A stretch of 64,000 nt of DNA from Pholiota molesta (lineage: Eukaryota; Basidiomycota; Agaricomycetes; Agaricales; Strophariaceae). The DNA lies in assembly GCA_014925825.1 (NCBI GenBank), contig JACGCK010000189.1:21765-85764 (forward strand). The letters run 5' to 3'. Made by a program: the position numbers and the translations under genes. Of this stretch, positions 12,254 through 23,960 are shown piece by piece. Positions within the stretch are counted from its first letter, which is position 1. Every line of letters starts with the position of its first letter. The notes below the pieces were generated by a model. The model was not told where the DNA came from and ran no database searches. It was given only the letters and a program-made list of their open reading frames with translations.

Positions 12254-13064
12254 TCTTTCCAACCACTGGCTCGATTTTCTTCCGGCCTATCTCATTCTGT
12301 AGGTATTTGGCAGCACCTTCTAACTTCAGATGCATCGAATTTCTGGGCACTTATTCGTACATCTGTGGCACAAATACACATTTTATGCTTGTCTGACATG
12401 TTTCATCTTCTTACACCTCAATATTGGAGCGGATGCACTTCTAATGGCTGAGGGATATATACAGAATGTATTTACCATTCAATATCTGCTTTTATATTGA
12501 TACTACCACAGGTATTGGCTATGATATGAGCCCAACAATCAATAATAAATTCAATATGGCTTTTCTATTTCCTTGGGTGTGTATACATCAGCACATCTTC
12601 CACCAACCTTTGAAATATACACTTTAGACATATATCTACTCTTTCACCGATGCAGATTCTCAAATAACATCCTCAAAGGTTTCAATAACCTATTATTTAT
12701 AGTTACAAATGCAAAGATAGTCCTGTAGTAATTGCTACATAATGTTTGAAAATGTACCAAGCTCAGAATATGTAGTAGTACACTAACGTAAAATTATGGA
12801 AAAAGAATTGAAAGATTTCATGGGGAAATGACGGAGGAAATTGATTTTGATGCTGTGGGGGAGGAGGAAGGTGCCACCATTCCATGCCCATATATGGTAT
12901 TTTCTCGTCACATGGTTCGCAGCCACACAATATTATTACGAGCACTTCATCTACATGAGCACTATCCACCGTGCATGTGAAAAATGCAGCATCCTACACC
13001 AATATATGCACTATGCCACAGAAATACGCAACAATATCTTTTCTACATAGCCCATACCATGGAA

Positions 13065-13760
13065 AATGTGGCATCCTATGCCTGTCTAACAACAATAGCA
13101 TGATGCTGAAAAAATGCGGCATCCTATCAAATTCATATTTGCATGATGCCGAAAGAATGTGGCATCCTATCAAATTTACATTTGCATGACGCCAAAAAAT
13201 GCGGCATCCTATCAAATTTACATTTGCATGATGCCGAAAAAATGCGGCATCCTATCAAATTTACATTTGCATGACACCGAAAAAATGCGGCATCCTATCA
13301 ACTTTATATTTGCATGATGCCGGGAAAATGTGGCATACTATCAAATTTACATTTGCATGACGCCGAAAAAATGCGGCATCCTATCAAATTTACATTTGCA
13401 TGACACCAAAAAAATGCGGCATCCTATCAAATTTACATTTGCATGACGCCGAAAAAATGCGGCATCCTATCAAATTTATATTTGCATGACGCTGAAAAAA
13501 TGCGGCATCCTACCCCCATCCAATTTGCATAATGCTGCAAAAATGCGGCATCCTACCCCATCAAATATCAAATTTATATTGGCACGACACCGCAAAAATG
13601 CGGCATCCTACCCCTATCCAATGTCAATTTTATATTTGCATGACACCACAAAAATGCGGCATCCTACATCCAATATCAGTGCATGACGCCGCATTTTTTG
13701 CGGCATTCTATGCTCACCATACATTATATTTATATTGGATGCCGAAAGATCGGCATCCTA
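13065..13760. repeat. ~43-nt minisatellite in right foldback arm
   Basis: Reverse-complement counterpart of the left minisatellite with extra units. About ten match the left-arm type. They are followed by three or four variants with a tacccc insertion and altered linkers (about 13500-13690) that have no partner on the left. This accounts for the length difference between arms. Confidence 0.8.
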
Positions 13761-14092
13761 TTCCAATCCTATATCATATATTATACAAACAATGCCGAAA
13801 AAAATTTGGTATCGCCAGAACAGTGTATATATTTAAAATGGCATATATATGACGCCGCTTTCCCAACTGGATGATGCCGCACCTGAAAAGAGTGATGCCG
13901 CTGCATTGAAAAATATGATGCCGGATAATACTCAATTACTCACAGTATACTGTAGAGCCGTTCACAACGGTACAATGTCCCCTAGACAGTGTGCCGTTTT
14001 ATATGGTACATTGTACACTGACCATTGTTGACCAGTGGAACCGTGACCAACGGTACAAAGTACTTAGCCAATCAGACGTGTCACACGGTACC

Positions 14093-15084
14093 ATGCCGCA
14101 GCGCTATGTGACCAGAATTATTTTTCCCAAGTAAGTTTGGTCCATACATACAGCCGCAATCACTCATCCCGCTTAAGGTCTGGAGAAGATGATAGGCAAA
14201 TCAAATTTGAAAAGGCTTCCGACGACAATGATCATGATGAACAGGTTCTTTACCTCGCAGACGGTTCTTTACGTTTACGGCTATACGATCCAGAATTCTT
14301 TTGGTTTCCGGAGATGCTCCTCCAAACGCCCAATGACTTAGATCTCGCAATGTTGCTGCGCGAACACGCGCTCCAATATGATGGACATGATATAGCACTT
14401 AAGGAAGGACGAGAAAATATCGCTTGCGGTAGCTTGGAATACATCAAGGTAAGCAATATCAAAATGTACGTATTCTACTGTGCATTAATTAGATTCGAAC
14501 TGTGGTCCCCATCAGAGGTGTGGCATACCATTTTTAGATCACGTCCACCCCCAAGGCACCAGTGAATGCATTATTTGTGAAGATTGGAAAGATACTTTCA
14601 AGTTCGAAGACCCTTCCGAGGTCACAGACCCTTCCGAGTTCGTCTACTTAGACTGGCAGAATGACCCTCAGGAAGACGCTGCGAAATTTATCTCATCATC
14701 AACACCAGAAGCGCCATCATACGCTAGTGAAATCGGCGCCCCTCCTAATGAAGGCACTTCCAACATCGTCGACTTGGGCTGGCAGAATGACCCTCGGTAG
14801 ACACTGCAGTATTCTTCCCAACATCAGCACCGGATGCGCCATCGTATGCTAGTGAGGTCGGCGCCCCTCCTAATGATTTAGATGAGGAGCGTACCATCGT
14901 TCCTATTGACCCAGACGCAAGACCAGGATTCAGCGCTTCATCGACTCTACAGATCTTTGGGAATTCATCCTCAACACTCTCTTCGAATTTGGAGGCGTCG
15001 TCCGTTGTCGAGCTTCCAGCAAAGCTGAAGCGGAAACGAGGTGAACTTGGGTCGGAGTCACGAAGAGTGCGTGTTCGGCAGTGA
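14093..15084 (+). pseudogene. Displaced 3' part of the NACHT gene, C-terminal repeat region
   Basis: No in-frame ATG opens this region. Joining 10447 to 14093 keeps the NACHT frame (..TGTYMPQRYVTRIIFP..) up to a canonical donor at 14131 (gtaagt). A 47-nt intron (14131-14177) then leads in the matching phase into an acidic exon containing LADGSLRLRLYDPE. A second intron starts near 14449 (gtaagc). The last exon carries a tandem repeat with the words WQNDP and PEAPSYASE/PDAPSYASE, and ends in a basic stretch (KRKRG) and a stop at 15084. The second repeat copy lacks one base near 14799, giving an early stop, consistent with decay after the insertion. No known C-terminal domain recognised. Confidence 0.55.
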
Positions 15085-16288
15085 AGAAGACAGCGTCTTG
15101 ACGAGTAAATATCGCATAAACCTCGTCCATATTATGCGCAAGTACAGGAACTACGAATAATTTTACATACCCTTTCGAGTTATATGTTATTGTTGCAGAA
15201 CGGAGTATATCTTCGGGCCTCTGCAGTTCCTGTTACGCGCGTTGCAGGCGGAGTAGGCTGTCCCAAGTGTGAGTGTTCAGCAGCAGCGGCGCCGTCTTGT
15301 TACGATCCAGATTTCCAGACGTAACAGAGGGCATCGCAATGGAATAAGCATCGCGTTGCTCGGGCATGCGGCGCAGAGGCTGTGATAGACCGCAAAATGG
15401 ACTCCTACCTCACGATCGAAGGACACAAAAGTATTGATGGGCAATTCTGGGAAAGGTGTGTCACTGCTTGCAATATCCAGAGGCGAGGAAGGCGCGTCAG
15501 TTCGCTACGCCAGAGTCAGGTAGCTGCATACGCGGCCGCTTTCTGACCTTCAAGCTAATGTATCCTCGAAAAAGCCATTTCTGTAGTTCCTTCAGCGCCC
15601 GCTTACTCGAAACATAGGTGCTGCAGGTGATGGGAAAAAAAAAAACAGGAAATTCTATAACGCGAGGCGTCTATATCGTACATCGGTCGTTATCCAGCAA
15701 GTTTCGTACAGCAATATCTGACACTTTCAAGGACAATGACATCGCGTTCGCTGGCAAGTGGATACGGCGTACTCCACAGCCCAGAACAGCTGCGACATTT
15801 GCAAACGTATCAGGCGAACGGCTACGCCTTCGACATGATGCCGCCGCTTCATTCGTAAGAGCGCGGAACATTGCTAGGAAATCCCAACGGTGTCCATTCG
15901 GCTCGGCGGAGAGCTCGCTTCTGCGAGGGGGTTGGGCGTCGACGCTGCATGGACAATGGACGGCTACCCGTGATGAACTGTCCTCCATCGCTGTATGAGT
16001 GTCCACCTATGAAGAAGCAGGATTGAATAGATGTCAGAGAGCGGCTGGAAATATTCTCGGAAACGTTCGGATGAAGTTTATCAGCGAGGAAAGCGCTAGC
16101 GAAATTAAACAGATAGCTTATGAGAGAAACGAGGTGCATCATAGATATAAGCAGCCAGAGGCGAGGACATTCGAGACTGACAAGCCAAAGTGGTGCGAAC
16201 GAAGACGCGGCAGCGCGTGAGCCTGGAACGAGCGCGTCGGTAGATACAGAGAAGATAGGTGCAACACAACCGTCGTGGCGCTCTGCGC
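15085..16288. other. No gene recognised
   Basis: Open frames occur on both strands between 15618 and 16292 but overlap as shadows of each other, with no motif, paralogue or convincing splice set. A run of ten A residues lies near 15640. Confidence 0.35.
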
Positions 16289-16560
16289 TCATATCAATAT
16301 CAGAGGACTGCTGCGGAAGCTAGTAGGGAAATCTGCAGTCGCCTCAGAAAATGTTCCGGCTAGGCGGGCGGTGGGTATACCGTAGAGGGGCAAAGGGACC
16401 TGGTTGGTGGGCCTGGTTTGGGGCTGCAAGACGTGTTTTCCTGCCGAGGCCGTAAAGACAGGGGAAGTGAGGTTGACTGTGGTGGTTGTGGTAGACATCA
16501 GAGCTGGGTCGCTTGTGTCGGGGCTTGTCGGGATATATCGGAATGTTCCGTGGCGGCAAG
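16289..16560 (-). repeat. Repeat family G, copy 1
   Basis: Matches about 28920-29100 in the same orientation. On the minus strand both copies begin an open frame with Met-Ser followed by a Thr-rich run (MSTTTTTVNLTSP here, MSITTPTVSLTIP there). This suggests a shared first exon of a paralogous gene. No function recognised. Confidence 0.5.
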
Positions 16561-17194
16561 ATCGGCATCGCTGCCCATCGACACGTACCCATCGCTGAGA
16601 TCTAGTATCGACTCTATCTACACAGTAAGTTTGCGTCGCATTGATTGTGTACTATCAGCATTACTTACCGTTCGTTGTGCTTTACAGACTCAGCAATACA
16701 TGTCCACCGTCAATTTCACATGAACACATATCGCCAGCTTTCGTAGAGTAGCATTGGTAAACTTTCTAGGCAAACACTTCTCCTACCGCCCGACTGCACC
16801 ACAACGATGGGCTTTGTCTGTATGAACTGGTTGATGGATCGACTTGGGGTTGTGGTGACTGAAATTCTACAAATGTGTGTGAGTGCATCTACGACATGGA
16901 TCTTCCAATTGATTTCAGCATCGAATTTCGTCAGTCGAGCGTTGCATCGTCCACTGCGCTCTCGCCACCTTCCTATCACATATTCCCACCAATCTTGCGC
17001 TCTAGTCGTTTTGACGGAGCCGAGAAGTTTGTTTATCTCCCCAGGGAACTGGCGATCCTGGCCTAGCCATCTCCGCGTATACCTCATTGCGCCCCGCCAT
17101 GACCATGACCACGACGAGAAACCCTCACATCCCGGCTTTGGTTCTCTCTCTTTTTCCTCCAAACATGTCGCCAATGGGGGCTCTCCCACTCTAC

Positions 17195-17249
17195 CGTCTG
17201 CGTGTACAAGGAATGCAATGTACATTACAGCATCTGCGGCACGCAGACG
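17195..17249 (+). repeat. 55-nt dispersed hairpin, copy B1
   Basis: Arms CGTCTGCGTG and CACGCAGACG pair perfectly, as in A1. The loop has diverged but still offers a local stem (TGTA with TACA). Same 55-nt length. Confidence 0.65.
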
Positions 17250-18544
17250 CTCGAGGTGGCGAGGTCTCGGGCATTACGGGACATCAATATTACAGTTCAT
17301 AATGACGCCACGTCCTCACAGCTTTCATACTCGCGTATAAGCCTGACAAAACCTCATAGGTCGCCTAGCAGCGAGGATGTAACCTTTTCCACTTCCAAAC
17401 AAGTTCGCTGGGCGGGCTTGCGATCCAGATTCTTCCTTGGATTTTTGCGGGGGTTTGGCGATGTGAAGTTGAAGTGGACATAAAGGAGTGAAACGGGAAT
17501 GGAGGTACGCAAATCGTTCAAGTCTATCGAAAGCTCAGCTCACATGGACACCATAGCGCTTTCGCCCACCAACTGATCGGCCCATGTTCAGCAGATTCAA
17601 CCCGGCCGGCGCTCATAGCGTCTGAAATGTTGTTCGCCTTCGCCTCCCTACCGAATTTTTATCACCATCGCGCGTACGTGAGTGGAAGTCCAAATATCTC
17701 ATTTCCTAATCTCCTTTCTGCCCGCACTAGGCTCGCGTGCTTTTTGGCCTCAAAGTATCAACATTTTGAGGTCACCATCCGTCGCCCTGCATTTAAAAGC
17801 CCACGATCGAGCTCGCCATCCCACGCCTGACGTGGGATCCCCTGTCCCATGTAAGTGGGAACTCTACCTCCTCATATGTATAGACGCGTGGGAGAGCGAC
17901 CACCCACCAGCAGGTATGGTTCTCATTTCTATCTGAGACACAAAACGAATGCCAGGAGAACCAGCGCGCTTCCTGCGCTGACTGCGCCAGGGAGCTCTGG
18001 TGTTGCTCCTGCGGAGATCCCGCGGACTTGTACCAACTCGGAACGGACATTGGACGCGGCAATGTATACCACAAGTTTTCGTAAGGACAAGAGGGCTCTC
18101 GTACTTGGTCTGGGAGAGGTGTACGCACGAAGTAACGGATGCCAAGGTCGTATTCCCGCTCGCGCTCCTGGTGGCCAAATACGGTGCGTACATCCTCGAA
18201 AATTTGTGTTCTCGTTATAATTTGTTTCTGATATCCTTTTGTTTCATTCACCACCCTTAGATCTGAACTCGACTGGCTTCATCGTCGCCGACATCCTGGA
18301 AATCACGACCGAGTAGCGAAGTGAGCCTTATGCACATCGTTTGTCGTTGGCATTCATACCTTGCTAGATGCGACACGCCCTACTCACCTTAGCCAAAGCC
18401 TGCGTTGGCCCGTAACTCCACGATCGCTATCTACTGGGATCATCAACCACCCTCCCGGCGCCGCTCGTCAATACCTCTGTCGGGCATCTGGTATCCTCGT
18501 CCTTCATCGCCTGCGATGGCCGCCAGGACGGTTTCATTACATAC

Positions 18545-18599
18545 CGTCTGCGCGTGCAAAGAGCGCTGCATATAATGCAGTGTCTGCGGCGCGGAGACG
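18545..18599 (+). repeat. 55-nt dispersed hairpin, copy B2
   Basis: Outer arms CGTCTGCGCG and CGCGGAGACG pair at nine of ten positions. The inner stem is the best of the set: CTGCAT and ATGCAG around a three-base loop. A TAA falls in the frame that would encode a cysteine-rich peptide. Confidence 0.65.
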
Positions 18600-19465
18600 C
18601 TTTGGGTTGGAGGTGGGGCTTGGTGTCGAGTTACTTACTATCGCATGCGGTGGAGATGGACCTGGGATAGCAAGACTGGATGGGGAGATTGGGTTGCCGT
18701 TGCATGGGCTCTGAGGTTGGTCGTTATACAAAATTTCGGTGATGTCTATATACTCATGCATGGAAAGGCGTTCCTCGTTGACGCCGGGGAAGATTCTGTC
18801 CTATTACACGAGATTTTCACAGGAACGCATCTGCTGAAGACCGTCGGCACGACGATACGTACTGTGTGTTTTCAGAGAATTGTCAATAAATAAATAGAGG
18901 TCGATCCTGGGTACCTGTAGGAGAGAGCACATTGAAAGTCTGGATCAGAAACTTGACTTGTGGCATCAAGCGCACAACTTGGGCCGCGGAAACGGAGAAA
19001 GCGAGTATTAAAAATCGACGCTCTTTCATCGGGCAGCTCGAATTTCACTCGAGGTGTCATATACCATATTGTATTTCTGGGTGGCATCCCATCTAAGAGT
19101 AGTTTTCTCGGGCGTACCGTCGACGTTGATTCTGGATTAGTAAAATATTCACACTACGGGTGTACTAATGAATCACCTCAAATTCACAATCATAAATTTA
19201 AAACAAGAACTGAAGATCTTAATATGGTCTACTATGTGCATACGAGAAAAAGAAGAGCCAATGCGACGGTATGTCAGGGAGCTGAAAGGCGTGCATGTGG
19301 CATGAGGGCAGGGTCTCGATGGCAGGTGGCAATCGCCGGAGATCGGGCCGGGATAGAAAAGTCGCAATCACATCGATAACTTTCCATCTCAACGACTACC
19401 CTTACTTTGGCCCGCGAGAGCGTAAGATTGATACTCTCCCTTTCCACCCCGAATCGACATTTGCT

Positions 19466-21210
19466 TTACCACAGAAGACTTGTATGTGCTATTAATTCAA
19501 ACGATCCGTTGTAAGTGCCTTTGTTTATGACGATGTTCAGCTGCACTCACGTCTTCGTGAGAATCGTGTCGGTGGGGATCGTGGTGTAGTGTACCTGCAC
19601 GGTCGTGTACTCGACGGGTTTTGCAGGCACGGATTTGGGTGCCTCCGCGATGGCTACTGCTGGCGCCTCGTTGTCGGCGCGCGGCGCGCCGGCCTTGGGA
19701 GGAGGCGGCTTTTGTTTGGGGAGCGAGGAATCTGCTGGAACGCGCGTGAGATACGATCTAGAGGCGATGGAGAATGATACTTACCTGTTTCCCTCTGCTC
19801 AGGCCTCTGTTTGGCTGCATCCTTTTCGCTTGATAGTGCGCTTCCTGGAATGAGCCGTGCGTCCTGCTTCGGTGGCGCGGAAAGACGAACTGATCTGCGC
19901 GTTAGATTGCGAAAATGGTGGCAGAAATCTATTGCTTGCCTCGTTTTGTTTCCCTAATGGGCTCCGGAATAGCGGAAAGAGTATCGGGTGTGTCGTCGAC
20001 CATTTTTCTCTTTCCCTTACCCTTCCTGTCGTGCGCGAACGTCTGAGCCTCCTGGTTCGCGATTTCCCTACGTCGACATACTTTGTCAGCGATGGGCTTC
20101 TCTCAAGAGACGATTGGACACAAATACCGTTGGCCCAATTGCGTCGGTGAGGTTTGCAGCCTCACTGCCAAACCGCTGGATCGAACGGATTTGCTCGATC
20201 CAGCGATTGAGTCGGCTATTTCATTCTGTGCTACAATCGCCTCTTTGGGGAAGCGATCGTAATTTTCAGTTGGAACTTTGGGAGAGAATAAATGTGTTGG
20301 CTTCGCATCATCATCAATCGCGCTGTTAACTCACCTTGTTTGCTCGTATCTAGTGCAGATCCGAGCGAGTTCCCAAACTGTGTGTGGTGCGTATCAACTT
20401 CGGCCCCGAACGAATGCGGGTTGGCGGGTGCGGTTGCCAATGTGCCGGATGAGTGTGGAAGCAAGGAGCGAACCCCCGAGCTGATGAGCGGGAGGGTAGA
20501 TTCTTGGGGCGATACTACTAGGGGCGATGTGTAGCCACGACATAGACCGTCTCCTCGTCTGTAAAGAGACTCATCAGGATGCGGGAGGGTCATTTCGACA
20601 TCGGCTCCGGTCGAATATGGATCGACGGGCGCGGTCGAATACGCGGCGGATGCCCCCTCGTAATGCGGGACATCCAAGCTCGGCGAGTAACCCATTCGTT
20701 GTTCGCTGGATAAGGCCGTCTGACCCTCCTGAGAAGTAGGTTCTACGATGCGCGGTTAGCCTGACGATCGATTCGTATGAAGGTGATGATCTACCTTTAA
20801 GACGCGAGTAATTTTCGATCCAAGCACCCGTTTCCAAGCTCCTTGCGAAATCTTCGCCAATAGATCCATGATTGGGTTGGACATGGGCTATAGCAGGTGC
20901 ACGTCATTTTCTAACTCACAATCTCGACAGACAATGACATACCTTGAAGCTTGTAGTCAATCCATCGAGCTGCGTTCCACAGCTGGATTTTTGAAATCAC
21001 GTCGACTGGTACATCATTGGGGCGGGTACTTTTTCTCCATTCGACCAACTGCGCTGTATGAGGTGTGTCAATTGTCTGGCTCGTCCTGTGGTACATGGCC
21101 CAACGCTCACCCGCGATCTCCCATTGCGACTCAGGACGGTAGATGGAGAAGAATTTCAACCAGAAGAACGCGTTATCCTTCGCTGTAGATGAAGTAGGGG
21201 AGGACATCAT
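19466..21210 (-). CDS. Tyr/Pro/Ser-rich hypothetical protein, paralogue B (multi-exon)
   Basis: Paralogue of 3077-4832, and the copy from which exons are easiest to follow. Start is ATG at 21210 (MMSSPTSSTAKDNAFFW). A phase-1 intron follows EIA, then an exon with SKIQLWNAARWID. A further exon carries DFARSLETGAWIENY; then comes one with GYSPSLDVPHYEGAS and a Ser/Pro/Thr-rich stretch ending in DTSKQ. After a 62-nt intron (gtattt...gacgtag) there is a basic stretch, GKGKRKMVDD. The next-to-last exon is Pro/Ala-rich (PKQKPPPPKAGAP, EAPKSVPAKPVEYTT), and a short last exon ends near 19466. Composition suggests a disordered, possibly nuclear protein. Splice sites were inferred by eye. Confidence 0.5.
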
Positions 21211-22029
21211 GGGGGAGTTGTTTAATGTAGCCCTACGTACGAACCTGGCGTGTTAATATACTCCCAGTGCCCCATCCTCATGGCGAAGCAACCATGGCTC
21301 CCATTGTGCCACTCCGCGAGGCAGTCTAAGAGGAGTCACATCTACGCGCATAATGGAAACGCGGCCACTCATTATTCCTATATTCGGTGATCTTGCCCAT
21401 CCGCAACGCGACTATCAGCTGGGTCCCTAGGCTTTTTGACGTGCGCTTGAGGCGCATGTTTTGATCTGTGGGCGGAGCCCTTGCGTCGGGCCACATATCC
21501 TCATAACGGACTAGACGTCGGCACTATTGATGATGGAGAATCAGATTTTTTTTTTCTAACGTCCAGGGTCCAAACTCCAAACATGGTTTGCCATTGTTCC
21601 ACCGCGTCGAAGAGAGCAGCGAGGTGTGGGCGTGGTGCGCTTGCGTCTCCACCTGGTCAGTACGCTTGCTCGTCTGATGCGACATAAGAGTCTCCTTTTT
21701 GGGAAGTTTGAACATGGAAGGCAGATTGCGGACGACCATGCGTTATCGCTTGTTTAGCATCGGATTCTTCTCGAGCAACTAATCGAATATCACTGCGAGG
21801 TTGTTTTCTAACATGCTGGACGTTAGGTATATCCTCATTGCGGAAAGCACGACATGGGCAACATAAATTGTACCACAGAAAATACTGATTAGGATCGCGG
21901 TGCATAATAAGTAATCGCCTTGAACATGAGCGATCAGATGCGTCAATAAATAAGTATTAAAAACACAACATCATACATACGGCAGCCGATCCCAAGTGCC
22001 GCCGACGAGGACGCTTCCTACAATATCAC

Positions 22030-23254
22030 CCGCTAGTTTCCAATCTCGGCGCACGGGGTAGCCACCCACACGAACCAAAGGAAGTGGAATCCTCTTTGAT
22101 TCCTCAACGCCATTACCGCGTTTCGCTATGCAGACGTTGCAGAACAAGAAGGAATATCTTGCGCAGAAAAAAAGCGTGGATGCGAGGTGGGTCGCCTCAG
22201 AGGAGAGCGATGCACGAAAAGATGAACTGCGTATGAGCAGGAGGCAGGAGAGTAACAGGGGGAATCGTCATCGTTAGCGAGATAACGAGGGACCATGGTC
22301 CGTGCGGACAAGACTCCGCAAGACTCGGGAACCCAGACGAGATGCAAACGAAACATAGAGAGGACGCATGGAAGTTGATCTGAATCATAGCCGTTCGGAC
22401 TCAAGCACCACGAAGAAATTGAAAGTGAAATCAGTAAGCGACTCGAAAGACTAGTTGAGCTTGAACCAGAAGATCAGCCTCTAGCGGAGAGTGTAATATC
22501 GTAAATTCAAGGACGTTGGTCAGCCACCTGAAGCACGAGCGGGAATAAGATCTTCCTCTCGGCGTACAAACGCTCGGCGTATTTATTAACATTCAGTGGC
22601 AATGATTTCAGATTCGTCGCTTGAAGTTGTCCGTGGGTCATCGAAGGTGTAGGATGGGGGTGGGGATGGACGCGATAGGCGACGACGATCCCAGGATGGC
22701 TTGACTGGTAGGAGGTACTTGTAGATGAGGCGTGGAGGATGGGGGCACATCAACGTCGAGAGCTGGGCGAGGTGTCCTTCGTAGTCGCGTCATGTGTCAG
22801 TTGCTGGCGGCGCCAGGAGAAGGTGCCAGATCCCAGATGGTGAGTCTTCGAAGGCAGATGGCGATGGGGTCGCGATAACGAATGATCAAAGGTAGCACGA
22901 AGAGTCAACGGTGGAGGGTCGGAGGAAAAGTAGGTGATGGATGATGTACGGAGCGTCGTCGGAAGCCCGTCAAAGGTGCCAGTCGATGTGGCAATCAGGC
23001 ATTGGAAGCGTTCGTCGTTTCCCATCAGTCGCTGCTGGCTCGTCGACGTTTCCTATTCTTCAGTCGCCGCTGGCCCTCGGTCTGATGGGCTGTTGTGGAA
23101 GACGATGTCGCGCGAGGGCAAGGGCGAAGGATGGCTTGAGGGAGAGGGTTGGAAAGACGGACATGGGGCTGCGTTGGTTGACTATTGCCCGCCGTCGAGT
23201 ATTGTTAGAAGCCTGGCGGCTGAAGCGCCGCACATGAAGACAGGTGGCGGTTGG
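22030..23254. other. No gene recognised
   Basis: Frames are open on both strands (for example - strand 22750-23025), but I saw no family motif and no paralogous copy. GC-richer purine stretches near 23080-23170 account for the long accidental frames. Confidence 0.35.
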
Positions 23255-23960
23255 TGGTTGACGACGGCGGATGGTCTAGCAATGGGGGGATACGCCCTAA
23301 CCGGAACCATCCACTCAGATCCTTGGGAAGGAGAAAAGGATTTGTCAGTATATTAAACAGCAGTACGGTAACAAACGACAAGCCCAGGCGTGAGCTCAAG
23401 TCGTTTGTAGAAGGTAGGACTCGCCTGCGGGGCGCTTTTGGTCGGTGTCGATCTGTATCCATCATCGGGCCATCGATAACCTTCGTCAGAGCCCCCCGGC
23501 GACTGGAGCGCCGCGCATGAGAGCCCAGAATAATACAAGCCTCGTGAGAGCTTGTTCCGTGTGCCTTATGTATATGATGCTTCGATGATTGACGTTGAGG
23601 ATGTGGTTGAAGTTGAAGAAGACGCGTACGTGGAAGAAATACGGGCCGGGAAGCGCGACTTGGGTTTACCGAGACGCGTGAGCGCGCGTGACATGTAACG
23701 CGTCGCCGCGCGCACATTCCGCGTCCAATCCGCGTCGCGCACAAAGTTCCTCAAAAGTTCCTCCATCTAGTCCTAATTCATTATGTTTAGTTTCATTCTT
23801 CTATGGCGTCTATTCCTACACCACATAACATGTAGGGCATGTTTTGCATCTAACAGGTGCTACCTCGCACCGGCACAGTCGCCAACAACACTGTTACAAC
23901 AAAGAGGAGTCAGGACACACTGCTCGTTCAGATGCACAGGGTGCTGGCTGCTCTGAGGGT
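23255..23960 (-). repeat. Repeat family F, copy 2 (inverted)
   Basis: Reverse orientation relative to 6215-6970 and 29455-30030. On the minus strand the putative exon stays open through SSHEACIILGSHARRSS and a DGPMMDTDRHRPKAP stretch. This copy therefore keeps a frame that is shifted in copy 1. With copy 3 it forms a pair of inverted repeats flanking the NACHT2 region. Confidence 0.55.

Larger units (their letters stand above)
10455..14092. mobile_element. Foldback-type element: 3.6-kb near-perfect palindrome
   Basis: Two inverted arms (10455-12151 and 12254-14092) face each other across a ~102-nt spacer. Between 11216 and 13189 positions pair at a constant coordinate sum of 24405, and every stretch I compared is identical, with no indel. 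Outer parts differ in tandem-repeat number; the right arm is ~140 nt longer. Ends read GGTATCGTGT on the left and GGTACCGTGT as the complement of the right. Near the ends a CATTGTACC-type word recurs. No transposase is visible, so the element is non-autonomous. Long inverted arms built of tandem repeats are the hallmark of foldback elements. Confidence 0.88.
16590..22020. repeat. Segmental duplication, copy B
   Basis: Direct repeat of 140-5650. Differences include a 15-nt insertion near 18066 relative to copy A, loss of short stretches near 16780-16800, and many substitutions. It carries its own pair of 55-nt hairpins and paralogue B of the minus-strand gene. The A copy, the NACHT1/foldback region and the B copy together give a nested duplicated layout. 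Confidence 0.85.

Noticed and set aside
11954..12451. Mirror-image frames with identical ~69-residue products in the palindrome
   Set aside because: They are the same DNA read on both arms. There is no start context, motif or splice evidence beyond the open frame.
10840..13760. CRISPR array (regular ~43-nt repeats)
   Set aside because: Units abut without unique spacers, lie in inverted arms, and the genome is fungal.
17793..18254. Minus-strand frame shared by copies A and B (FEDVRTVFGHQERERE)
   Set aside because: All three frames on both strands stay open here with similar conservation, so I could not choose a coding strand and annotated only the duplication.
22750..23025. Minus-strand 91-codon frame
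   Set aside because: No motif, no paralogue and no splice context; base composition explains the open frame.
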